Shown piece by piece: positions 51,906-60,546 of a DNA stretch of 64,000 nt. This stretch comes from SAR324 cluster bacterium (GTDB taxonomy: Bacteria; SAR324; NAC60-12), in contig JADGAV010000017.1 of assembly GCA_015231825.1 (NCBI GenBank), positions 1 through 64,000 of the forward strand. Direction: 5' to 3'. The notes under the pieces are model-generated. The model ran no database searches and was not told the origin of the DNA. It saw only the letters and a program-made list of their open reading frames with translations. The position numbers and the translations under genes are program-made. Every line of letters begins with the position of its first letter. The stretch's first letter is position 1.

Positions 51906-53537
51906 ATGACTGGATGGCAACGGTTTTTACCGACATTATGTGTGTGTGTTTTCTGTTTTTACAACGTTTCCTTAAGCTGGAGCGCACCACGTCCCAGCTT
52001 AGGAATTGTGCCATTTAAGATCATTTACCCTGCAAAAAGACTCGATTGGGCAGGTATTTTTCTGCAGGAAGAACTGACTCACCAACTCGTACTATCCCGC
52101 AAATTTTCGCTTCGATCTGCTGAAGCGATGCAACTTTGGTCTCAAAAGCAAAATCTCACCGAAAAAAATTTGGATCTCAAGCAGATGAATCGATTGGGAG
52201 TTCAGAATCTGATTTTGGTCGAGATGCAAAAGGTTATCGAACACGCCTCATTTGATGGTGTCATCCTTTCAGTCGATCATCGCCAGGTGATAAATCGGAC
52301 CCGTTTTCGCAGGATTTCATCATGGAAATCTCCTGACAAAGTAATTCTCGATCTTGTGAACGAGTTAGCAAAATCCACTCCAGTCCTTTCTGATTTTATT
52401 CCGTTTCCACAACATTACCAATGGGAAAGCTTGGAGGCGTTTTATCAGTGGAAGCTACTACCCGATAAAGCGAAAGGCTCGGAAGAATGGCTTGAGTACA
52501 AAGAAGATCTGGAAATCCTGTTGAGCCATTATCCAGATATAGCCCGGTTGATTTATCCTGAACTTGCGGCCATGTTGCTACTCGAAGGAACTCAACCGAA
52601 CATCAATAATGCATTGTTAAATAAGGCAGAGACAGCAATTCGTGAAGCATTGCGGCTTGATCCGAAAAACGATTTAAATCACGTATTATTAGCTCAAATA
52701 TTCTATTACAAAAATGAAAAGCACTCTGCAAAATCAGAATCAGTAATCGCTTATGCGCACAACCCTCAAAACGCGATGGCAAGAATACTATATGGTTTAA
52801 CCATCGGTCAAACTATTCAGGATGGAGAAAAATATATTCTTGAAGGACTGAATTCTAACCCTTTCTTAGTGGGGTTTCCCTCATTTGCAGGAAGAAACCT
52901 GACTTCTTACAAGACATTTTACCCAATTCTTTCATCTTGGACAGATACCAAAAATACTGTTCTAAAACCGAACGAATACGAAGAATCAATGTCCGAGGGA
53001 CAAAAGCAGTTTGAACAAAAAGATTGGGAGAAGGCCAAAAATAGCTTTGAACGTGCAGCTGCAAAAGACACGGCAAAAATTGATCCAGTTCTTTATCTAG
53101 TCAGAATTTCTATCAATCAAAAAAAGTTTGATGAGGCACTGAAGTCACTCTCAGATTTAAAATCTCAATTTCCAGAAAGCAGTCAGGCTTTTTTGTATAC
53201 CGGCATCGTTCACGAACACCTCAAATCATACGAACAGGCAGAAATCAATTACCGTCAGGCACTTTTTATAAAGTCAGATCACCCGCAAACGCTGCTCAGA
53301 CTGGGAACGGTCCTCATTAAATCTCAGCGCTATGATCAAGCAGAAAATTATTTACAGACACTCGTGCGCAAGTATCCAAAATTTTCTACAGGATGGTGGA
53401 ATTTGGGACTATTGTATTGGTCTCAAAAAAACTGGCAAAAGGCAAAAGAGACGCTTAAAGAAGCCTTGCGCTTGGATCCGAATAATCCTAAAATTCAAGA
53501 CCTATTTAAAAAGGTTGAAGAAAATATCAAACAGTAA
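51906..53537 (+). CDS. Exported TPR protein
   Basis: A 543-residue protein with a signal peptide (WQRFLPTLCVCVFCFYNVSLSWSA, cleavage near 27). Residues 30-150 resemble the nucleotide-independent 'IVPFKI...GIFLQEELTHQLVLSRKFSLRSAE' fold seen in TolB-N or CsgG-like periplasmic proteins. From about 225 to 540 there are several TPR motifs, clearest at the end (QAFLYTGIVHEHLKSYEQAEINYRQALF, TLLRLGTVLIKSQRYDQAENYLQTLV, WWNLGLLYWSQKNWQKAKETLKEAL). It probably acts as a periplasmic scaffold. It precedes lipA by 41 bases. Confidence 0.75.
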   Translation: MTGWQRFLPTLCVCVFCFYNVSLSWSAPRPSLGIVPFKIIYPAKRLDWAGIFLQEELTHQLVLSRKFSLRSAEAMQLWSQKQNLTEKNLDLKQMNRLGVQNLILVEMQKVIEHASFDGVILSVDHRQVINRTRFRRISSWKSPDKVILDLVNELAKSTPVLSDFIPFPQHYQWESLEAFYQWKLLPDKAKGSEEWLEYKEDLEILLSHYPDIARLIYPELAAMLLLEGTQPNINNALLNKAETAIREALRLDPKNDLNHVLLAQIFYYKNEKHSAKSESVIAYAHNPQNAMARILYGLTIGQTIQDGEKYILEGLNSNPFLVGFPSFAGRNLTSYKTFYPILSSWTDTKNTVLKPNEYEESMSEGQKQFEQKDWEKAKNSFERAAAKDTAKIDPVLYLVRISINQKKFDEALKSLSDLKSQFPESSQAFLYTGIVHEHLKSYEQAEINYRQALFIKSDHPQTLLRLGTVLIKSQRYDQAENYLQTLVRKYPKFSTGWWNLGLLYWSQKNWQKAKETLKEALRLDPNNPKIQDLFKKVEENIKQ

Positions 53538-53578
53538 CTTTACATATTTTTCAAAATTCGATTTCTTTTTGGATTGAT

Positions 53579-54493
53579 ATGACGAATTTGGTACATGATC
53601 AAAAGACCATCTCTTCTAAGCCGGCTTGGCTTAAGGTCGGACTTCCCCGTGGAGAGAAATACAATTGGATCAAAGATAAATCGGGAACTCTGCAGTTAAG
53701 CACAGTCTGTCAGGAAGCCCGCTGTCCTAATATTGGAGAATGTTGGCAGGGAGGAACGGCAACATTTATGTTGATGGGTGACATCTGCACCCGCGGATGT
53801 CGATTTTGTTCAGTTAAAACCTCTCGCAATCCTCCAGATTTGGATTCAAATGAACCGCAAAAACTGGCAGATACGATTTCACAGATGAATCTGAATTACG
53901 TTGTTATTACCAGTGTTGATCGAGATGACTTACCAGATCAGGGAGCAGAACATATTGCGACATCAATCCGTGCTGTTAAATCGCGCAATCCCGATTTGCT
54001 TGTGGAAATGCTCATACCGGATTTTAGCGGGATTTCTTCTCATATACAAAAAGTTATCGATGCCAAACCTGATGTGCTCGCGCACAATCTCGAAACCGTT
54101 GATCGATTGACTTCTGTAGTTAGAGATCCACGGGCAGGATATCAACAATCAATTGATGTACTCCTTTACATCAAAAAACAAAACCCTAGGTTATATACAA
54201 AATCCTCTTTGATGTTGGGATTAGGAGAGGCTCGAGATGAGGTCATCACCGCTATGGAACAACTCTACCATTGCGGTGTGAATTTTTTAACATTAGGACA
54301 ATATTTACAGCCTAACTCAACAAAACTCCGGGTTTTCCGTTTTATTCACCCTGATGAATTTCGAGATCTTGAAGAAATTGGCAGGAAGATCGGCTTCGAC
54401 TACGTTGCATCTGGCCCTTTGGTGCGGAGCTCTTATCGTGCAGCCGAGTTTTTCATAGAACGAAAAATCAGTTTAAAAACAAAGGCCATCTGA
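53579..54493 (+). CDS. lipA: Lipoyl synthase
   Basis: A radical-SAM enzyme that inserts two sulfur atoms into octanoyl groups on lipoyl domains. The auxiliary-cluster cysteines are in CQEARCPNIGEC and the radical-SAM cysteines in CTRGCRFC. GSRSSYRA-type end is seen as RSSYRAAEFF. Other blocks are LVEMLIPDFSG, DVLAHNLETV and KSSLMLGLGE. At 304 residues it is of normal length. lipB is not adjacent. Confidence 0.97.
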   Translation: MTNLVHDQKTISSKPAWLKVGLPRGEKYNWIKDKSGTLQLSTVCQEARCPNIGECWQGGTATFMLMGDICTRGCRFCSVKTSRNPPDLDSNEPQKLADTISQMNLNYVVITSVDRDDLPDQGAEHIATSIRAVKSRNPDLLVEMLIPDFSGISSHIQKVIDAKPDVLAHNLETVDRLTSVVRDPRAGYQQSIDVLLYIKKQNPRLYTKSSLMLGLGEARDEVITAMEQLYHCGVNFLTLGQYLQPNSTKLRVFRFIHPDEFRDLEEIGRKIGFDYVASGPLVRSSYRAAEFFIERKISLKTKAI

Positions 54494-54621
54494 ATATTTT
54501 TCATATTAACATAAACCATTGATATAACTTAATAAATGTTTAATTATCTTGCTAAGATTAATTTTGTATTGTACAAGAAGCGGATAATTTAAGTAAGGAA
54601 AAATCAAATCAAGGAGATTAT

Positions 54622-54948
54622 ATGTCAAACGAAAAAGTTGTTCATCTAACTGATACGACCTTTGATGAGGAAATTAAGTCCGGCTTCACCCTCGTCGATT
54701 TTTGGGCAGAATGGTGCGGTCCGTGCTTAGCTCTGGCGCCTGCAATTGATGAATTGGCGAATACCTATGATGGTCAGTTAAAAGTCTGTAAAGTCGATGT
54801 TGACAGTAACCAAACGATCCCAGCTCGCTTCGGCATTCGGGGGATCCCAACTGTCATTCTCTTTAAGGATGGTGAACAGGCCGATATGTTTACTGGAAAC
54901 AGTCCCCAAAAAATTAAGGAAATGGTGGATCGCGCGCTCGTTAATTAA
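54622..54948 (+). CDS. trxA: Thioredoxin
   Basis: A cytoplasmic thiol-disulfide reductase of 108 residues. The active site is FWAEWCGPCLALAPAIDELA, with the redox pair in WCGPC, and the cis-proline loop is RGIPTVILFKDGE. The usual Lys or Arg after the second Cys is Leu here, a mild change. AGGAG lies six bases before the ATG. The AT-rich 128-base gap upstream suggests its own promoter, although I find only a weak candidate (TTGATA 54519, AATTAT 54542). Confidence 0.97.
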   Translation: MSNEKVVHLTDTTFDEEIKSGFTLVDFWAEWCGPCLALAPAIDELANTYDGQLKVCKVDVDSNQTIPARFGIRGIPTVILFKDGEQADMFTGNSPQKIKEMVDRALVN

Positions 54949-54959
54949 AATTCATTCTA

Positions 54960-55772
54960 TTGGCTTCTTTGAAACAAAAATCATCGTTAGTCAATTGGTT
55001 AATGCTACTCGCCTATGACGGGTTTCATTATCATGGCTGGCAAATTCAAACTTCACATAACACGATTGAAGCCGAGCTGGAAAAAGCGATTCAAACGCTA
55101 ACAGGAAAAAAAGTGAAGATTTGCGGGGCCGGGCGCACCGATGCCCAGGTCCATGCCCTGAATCAAACTGCCAGCTTTTTTTCCGACGCTGATTTCTCTC
55201 CACTAAAATGGCGGACTGCTCTCAATGCGGTTCTCCCTTCTGACATTACCGTCAAATCAGTGTTAGCAGTCCCAGAGTGCTTCCACGCGCGTCACAACTC
55301 CATTGCAAAACGTTACCGATACCTAATTTTCAATCATCCATTCCCTTCACCGTTCAGTCCCCACTACAGCTGGTGGATTCAAAAGCCTCTGGACCTGGCA
55401 GCGATGAAAGAGGCCGCGAGATATTTCATCGGTGAACACGATTTTTCTGCTTTTCGATCTTCACAGTGTTCTTCACCTTCACCTGTCAAAAATATCAAGG
55501 AAATCTCAATTCGTTCTGAGGATACTCCAATCCAATCCCTATCTATTGAAATTGAAGCAAATTCTTTTTTACAGCACATGGTTAGGATTATTGTAGGCAC
55601 ACTCGTAGACGTAGGGCAGCATCGTTTTTCTCCCGAAAGTATTTTGCAGATGCTCAAAAGCCGAGATAGACAGAAAAGTGGAAAAACTGCGCCTCCTTAT
55701 GGCTTGTATGTGCTATCAGTGATATACAAATCTCATGAAATTCAGTGGCCTTCCTCCACACTTTCACAGTAG
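54960..55772 (+). CDS. truA: tRNA pseudouridine(38-40) synthase
   Basis: Isomerises uridines 38-40 in tRNA anticodon arms. YDGFHYHGWQ near the N-terminus, the catalytic Asp in GAGRTDAQVHALNQ, RHNSIAKRYRYLI and FLQHMVRIIVGTLVDVG are all present. The only ATG (55002) would begin inside the first conserved strand, three residues before YDG. The TTG at 54960 restores the usual spacing, so I use it, giving 270 residues; no clear ribosome-binding site supports either. Confidence 0.92.
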   Translation: MASLKQKSSLVNWLMLLAYDGFHYHGWQIQTSHNTIEAELEKAIQTLTGKKVKICGAGRTDAQVHALNQTASFFSDADFSPLKWRTALNAVLPSDITVKSVLAVPECFHARHNSIAKRYRYLIFNHPFPSPFSPHYSWWIQKPLDLAAMKEAARYFIGEHDFSAFRSSQCSSPSPVKNIKEISIRSEDTPIQSLSIEIEANSFLQHMVRIIVGTLVDVGQHRFSPESILQMLKSRDRQKSGKTAPPYGLYVLSVIYKSHEIQWPSSTLSQ

Positions 55773-55808
55773 GTTGGCGATTGATTTCGGCTTTTTTATT
55801 TTACTTAA

Positions 55809-57800
55809 ATGTCGACTCCCATGCCCCAATTTGAACTAGAAGCGGACTATTTGCCGACAGGTGATCAACCTCAAGCAATCGAGGCTTTACTGGAAGGACT
55901 GAAAAAGAACAGGCCGCACCAGGTCTTGCTTGGAATTACAGGGTCCGGGAAAACTTTCACCATGGCCAATGTCATTCAGCAACTGCAACGCCCTGCGCTG
56001 GTGATAGCTCATAACAAGACTCTGGCTGCACAATTGTATAACGAATTCAAAGATTTCTTTCCAAAAAACGCCGTCGAATACTTTGTCAGTTTTTATGACT
56101 ATTATCAACCAGAAGCGTATGTAGCCAACCGAGACCTGTATATTGAAAAGGATACCGCAATCAATGACGAGCTGGAACGCTTGCGATTATCAGCGACCCG
56201 ATCTCTGCTTGAAAGGGAGGATGTGATAATTGTCAGCAGTGTCTCTTGTATCTATGGATTGGGGTCTCCTGAAGAATACGGAGATATGATGCTGTTTTTT
56301 AAAGTTGGAGACCTCTTTGCACGATCTACGCTGTTGGAGCGCTTGATTGAACTTCGTTATGAAAGAAATGATTTTGACTTTCATCGGGGCACTTTTCGAG
56401 TTCGAGGTGATGTTATTGAAATTTTCATGGCTGAATCAGATTACGCTATTCGAATCGAGTTGTTTGGAGATGAGGTGGAACGGTTGACAAAATTTGATCC
56501 TCTTACAGGCAAAAAGTTGGATGCTTTATCCCGAATTGCCGTGTATCCCAATTCACACTATGTAACCCCTGCTGAAAGGCTTCCTGAAACATTAAAAATG
56601 ATTCGTGAAGAACTGAATGAACAATTGGCCATTTTTAAGAAACAGGACAAACTGGTTGAATTTCAACGCTTAAAGCAAAGAACTGAATATGATTTAGAGA
56701 TGTTGGAAGAAACTGGTTTTTGCAAAGGAATCGAAAATTACAGTCGAATCATCCAGCGTCGCGGTCCTGGTTCTGCACCTCCCACTTTACTGGACTATTT
56801 TCCACGTGATTCACTGATTTTTATCGATGAGAGTCACGTTACCTTGCCTCAGATCCGAGGCATGTACAATGGAGATTTTTCTCGAAAATCCAATTTAGTA
56901 GAATATGGCTTTCGTCTGCCTTCTGCCTTGGATAATCGACCCTACAAATTTGAAGAATTTGAAAAGACTTCCCAGCGTAGAATTTTTGTCTCCGCAACTC
57001 CTGCTAAGTATGAACTGTCACAAAAAAATATTACTGTGATTGAACAAGTGATTCGTCCAACCGGGTTATTGGACCCTCTCATTGAAGTTCGACCCGTAAT
57101 GGGGCAGGTAGATGACATTCTCGATGAAATCCGGATTCGCATTGAAAGGAAAGAAAGAGTTTTAATCACCACTCTGACAAAACGAATGGCTGAAGATCTC
57201 ACAGAATATTATGAAGACTTAAATATCCCAGTCCGTTATATGCATTCAGATATTGATGCTATTGAACGAACCCAAATATTGAGAGATTTAAGGGCGGGAA
57301 CATTCAGTGTTTTAGTTGGTATCAACTTGTTGAGGGAGGGTCTTGACTTACCAGAAGTATCACTAGTTGGAATATTTGATGCCGACAAGGAAGGGTTTTT
57401 ACGCTCAAAACAGTCTCTCATTCAAACCATAGGAAGAGCCGCCCGCAATGTCAATGGAAAGGTGATTATGTATGGGGATCAGATCACCGAATCAATGAAA
57501 GCAGCAATTGACTTAACAAAACAGCGCAGACAAAGGCAACAAGCCTACAATGAGCAGCACAACATTGTTCCCAAGACAATTTTTAAACGTCTTCAAGATT
57601 CATTGGTTTCGGATGAAACATGCTCAATAGTAGCAGAAACAGAAGCAACATATAGCAATGCAGTACAATTGGAGTCTCAAATCAAGCAAATGGATACAGA
57701 AATGAGGCAAGCAGCAGAAGCTTTGAACTTCGAACGTGCGGCTGAATTACGGGATCAAGTATCCTTTCTAAAAAACCGATTAATCGGACTGCAGGAATAG
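55809..57800 (+). CDS. uvrB: Excinuclease ABC subunit B
   Basis: Damage-verifying helicase-like subunit of nucleotide excision repair. Walker [13 protein letters not shown] (42-53), the damage-contacting beta-hairpin region [83 protein letters not shown] and the C-terminal UVR motif (about 625-660, [19 protein letters not shown]) are all in place. At 663 residues it has the normal length. It sits 36 bases after truA and 25 before priA. Confidence 0.98.
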   Translation: MSTPMPQFELEADYLPTGDQPQAIEALLEGLKKNRPHQVLLGITGSGKTFTMANVIQQLQRPALVIAHNKTLAAQLYNEFKDFFPKNAVEYFVSFYDYYQPEAYVANRDLYIEKDTAINDELERLRLSATRSLLEREDVIIVSSVSCIYGLGSPEEYGDMMLFFKVGDLFARSTLLERLIELRYERNDFDFHRGTFRVRGDVIEIFMAESDYAIRIELFGDEVERLTKFDPLTGKKLDALSRIAVYPNSHYVTPAERLPETLKMIREELNEQLAIFKKQDKLVEFQRLKQRTEYDLEMLEETGFCKGIENYSRIIQRRGPGSAPPTLLDYFPRDSLIFIDESHVTLPQIRGMYNGDFSRKSNLVEYGFRLPSALDNRPYKFEEFEKTSQRRIFVSATPAKYELSQKNITVIEQVIRPTGLLDPLIEVRPVMGQVDDILDEIRIRIERKERVLITTLTKRMAEDLTEYYEDLNIPVRYMHSDIDAIERTQILRDLRAGTFSVLVGINLLREGLDLPEVSLVGIFDADKEGFLRSKQSLIQTIGRAARNVNGKVIMYGDQITESMKAAIDLTKQRRQRQQAYNEQHNIVPKTIFKRLQDSLVSDETCSIVAETEATYSNAVQLESQIKQMDTEMRQAAEALNFERAAELRDQVSFLKNRLIGLQE

Positions 57801-57825
57801 TTTTCTTTTATTTAAACATGCCTTC

Positions 57826-60240
57826 ATGATTGTTGAAATTGCGCTTAACTTACCCCTTTTGAGAACTTTCGACTATGTTTGGCCCGAACGTCTCAATTCG
57901 GCTCCGCAGCTTGGTATTCGGGTTTTGGTACCCTTTGGTTCCCAGAAAAAGAGCGGGGTCCTGGTAAAAATTAAGGAGATTTCTGATATTCCCAATTTAA
58001 AGGAAGTAGAAAATTTTCTTGATGATTCTCCTGTATTTTCATCCGAACTTTTAGATTTGTCTCGATGGGTTAGTGAATATTACTATTGCGGTTGGGGTGA
58101 AGTCTTAAATTCTGCGATTCCAAACGGATTGGGAATCCGGCTTCACACAGTCTTTAACCGTATTGTTGAATGTCAGAATTTGACCGGATTCAATTCTCTG
58201 AGTTCCAACTTTTCTAACCTTGTAAAAACCCATGGCAGTTGGTCGAAAAAAGATTTATTCAGCATACAGGCTACTGCAAACGATCAAAAGCGAATGACTC
58301 AATGGATCAACGATAAAATGGTCCTAAGAGTTCAGTCTTTGGCTGGCACCAAGGTGAAACCCAAAACGGAACGATGGGTTCGCCTAGTCGGGTCACCCCC
58401 CCCAATCAATAAAAATCATCGAAGGCGATCTAAAAAAGATAAAATATTTTCTTTGCTTCGAGAGCAAACGGAAATTTCTTTTTCAGAATTAAAAAACTAT
58501 GTTCCCTCTCCAGCGCAGGTGATTAAAAATCTTGAAGAAAATCAATTTGTTGAAGTTTTTAGAAAAAGAGTTTACAGGCGATTTCTACCCAATCGAATTC
58601 CAGATCCGGAACCTTTTTTGTCCCTATCTTTCGACCAGGACAGAGCATACCACAGCATTGTAGAATCGATCATACAGGAATCTTTTAAAACTTTTCTGTT
58701 GCATGGAGTTACAGGAAGTGGAAAAACCGAAATATATCTTCATGCCGTACGAAAATCCTTAGAAAGAGGAAAGCAGTGCCTTATTTTGGTTCCCGAAATA
58801 TCGTTGACTCCACAGTTGGTTAATCGTTTTCGATCTCGATTTGGTGATCGTATTGCTGTTTTACACAGTGGTATGGAAGATGGAGAACGCTTTGATGAGT
58901 GGTCCAAGATTCTTCAACAGGATGTCTCAATTGCCATTGGAGCCAGGAGTGCAGTATACGCTCCGTTGGAAAACATCGGTTTGATCATTGTAGATGAAGA
59001 GCATGATTCATCCTATAAACAGGAAGATTCTCCGCGGTATCATGGTAGAGATGTTGCCATTTACCGCGCTTTTTGTTCAGGTGCAACAGTGATTTTGGGT
59101 TCTGCAACACCGTCTTTGGAATCAATCTACAATGTCACTAAGGAAAAATATTACTATTTGGCACTTCCATCTCGGATTCCTGGTGCGGTTCTTCCTGAAA
59201 TAACTTTGTTGGATCTGAAACATTGTCAGAGACAAAAAGGGAGCTATTTTTTCTCAGTACAATTGATTGAGGGAATTCGTCAACGTCTGTTGCGTAGGGA
59301 ACAGTGCCTTTTGTTTTTAAACCGTCGCGGGTATGCAAATCTGATCCAGTGTCAAGTTTGTGAAGAAGTGCTTGTCTGTCCAAACTGCAGCTTGAGCCTG
59401 GTATACCATCAAAGCCTGGGCTCGCTTCAGTGTCATCAATGCGGATATATTTCAGCTCTAGTTCGGCGTTGTCCTCATTGTTCAGAATCTGCCCTTAAAA
59501 TTCTTGGTGTTGGGACTGAACAAATAGAATCAGAATTGAAAACTATTTTTCCAGAAGCCAAAATAATGAGGATGGACCGGGACACTTTGAGTCGGAAGCA
59601 CAGTTTGTTGAAAATGTTGGATCAAATCGGAAACAATAAAGTTGATATTGTTGTTGGCACTCAGCTTGTCACTAAAGGTCATGATTTCAGCAACATTACT
59701 TTGGTTGGTGTGATACTCGCGGATTTATCGCTCAATTTTCCTGATTTCAGGTCAGCTGAAAAAACTTTTCAGCTTTTGACCCAGGTGGCCGGGCGTGCAG
59801 GGCGCGGTGATAAACATGGTGAAGTTCTCATTCAAACATACAATCCCCAACACCATAGTATACAATGTACGCAAACTCAAAACTATGAAGAATTTCATAA
59901 AATCGAGCTTGGCTATCGCAAGCAGTTAAACACACCTCCTTATATCAATTTAGTCCTAATCACCTTCAGCAGTCCAAAAGAATTGCGTGCCCGGTCCTTA
60001 GCTACTCAATTTGATGCAAATCTTTCCCATGCTGATGAAATCAATTTTTATCAGATGGGTCCATTGGAAGCCCCAATCAAAAAGATTAGTAAACGATTTC
60101 GTTGGATGATAATTTTAAAGGCGGATCGAATAAAACTCCTTCACGCTCTCCTCAACAAAGCCATGCATTCTCCCAAACCTATTTCTAAAGGACCTGCCGA
60201 CCGAATATCAATTGATATCAATCCTTATAGCTTTCTGTAG
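57826..60240 (+). CDS. priA: Primosomal replication restart helicase PriA
   Basis: A 3'-5' helicase that reloads the replisome at stalled forks. The 3'-DNA-binding N-domain is at about 1-100 (LPLLRTFDYVWPE). Walker A LHGVTGSGKTEIYLHAV is near 297-313, the DEEH box in IIVDEEHDSSYKQEDSPRYHGRD, and eight zinc-binding cysteines lie in CQVC, CPNC, CHQC and CPHC near 507-560. GTQLVTKGHDFSNITLVGVILAD and QVAGRAGRG follow. At 804 residues it is slightly above usual. ATG 57826 is used. Confidence 0.97.
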   Translation: MIVEIALNLPLLRTFDYVWPERLNSAPQLGIRVLVPFGSQKKSGVLVKIKEISDIPNLKEVENFLDDSPVFSSELLDLSRWVSEYYYCGWGEVLNSAIPNGLGIRLHTVFNRIVECQNLTGFNSLSSNFSNLVKTHGSWSKKDLFSIQATANDQKRMTQWINDKMVLRVQSLAGTKVKPKTERWVRLVGSPPPINKNHRRRSKKDKIFSLLREQTEISFSELKNYVPSPAQVIKNLEENQFVEVFRKRVYRRFLPNRIPDPEPFLSLSFDQDRAYHSIVESIIQESFKTFLLHGVTGSGKTEIYLHAVRKSLERGKQCLILVPEISLTPQLVNRFRSRFGDRIAVLHSGMEDGERFDEWSKILQQDVSIAIGARSAVYAPLENIGLIIVDEEHDSSYKQEDSPRYHGRDVAIYRAFCSGATVILGSATPSLESIYNVTKEKYYYLALPSRIPGAVLPEITLLDLKHCQRQKGSYFFSVQLIEGIRQRLLRREQCLLFLNRRGYANLIQCQVCEEVLVCPNCSLSLVYHQSLGSLQCHQCGYISALVRRCPHCSESALKILGVGTEQIESELKTIFPEAKIMRMDRDTLSRKHSLLKMLDQIGNNKVDIVVGTQLVTKGHDFSNITLVGVILADLSLNFPDFRSAEKTFQLLTQVAGRAGRGDKHGEVLIQTYNPQHHSIQCTQTQNYEEFHKIELGYRKQLNTPPYINLVLITFSSPKELRARSLATQFDANLSHADEINFYQMGPLEAPIKKISKRFRWMIILKADRIKLLHALLNKAMHSPKPISKGPADRISIDINPYSFL

Positions 60241-60253
60241 AATTTTTTATTAT

Positions 60254-60367
60254 ATGAAATTTTTGATGTTCATCATTTTTTGTCTTTTTTGGAGTGTTGT
60301 TTTCGTATTTTCCTATCAAAGAATTGACAGCAATGGTTTTGTATCCCAACATTCCATGATAAACTGA
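60254..60367 (+). CDS. Possible 37-residue membrane or exported peptide
   Basis: ATG 60254 starts 13 bases after the priA stop. The predicted peptide has a strongly hydrophobic first half (KFLMFIIFCLFWSVVFVF) and a polar second half, like a signal peptide or single membrane helix. No ribosome-binding site is seen, and AT-rich DNA gives hydrophobic frames easily, so this is tentative. Confidence 0.2.
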   Translation: MKFLMFIIFCLFWSVVFVFSYQRIDSNGFVSQHSMIN

Positions 60368-60420
60368 TTTTTGTTCAAAGCTATATCATGATTAGTCAAG
60401 TCCCACAAAGATTGCCTCAC

Positions 60421-60435
60421 GTTCGTTTGACGAAC
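60421..60435. repeat. Short inverted repeat GTTCGT-TTG-ACGAAC
   Basis: A perfect six-pair inverted repeat with a three-base spacer in the gap between priA and the phosphohexomutase. Without a T-run it is not a clear terminator. Confidence 0.45.
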
Positions 60436-60546
60436 TCATATTTGGGAATATAACTTATTTTTTTTAAATTGGGTGAGTGATTATAGGTAGGATTTATTTG
60501 AAATTAACTTGGGAATCTATAGTGTTTCTTCGTTCTCACAGTTTTT

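Larger units (their letters stand above)
60241..60546. other. Intergenic region after priA
   Basis: An AT-rich 306-base gap between convergent genes. It contains a possible 37-codon frame (60254-60367) and a 15-base inverted repeat (60421-60435). I see no tRNA-like or other recognisable RNA. Confidence 0.4.
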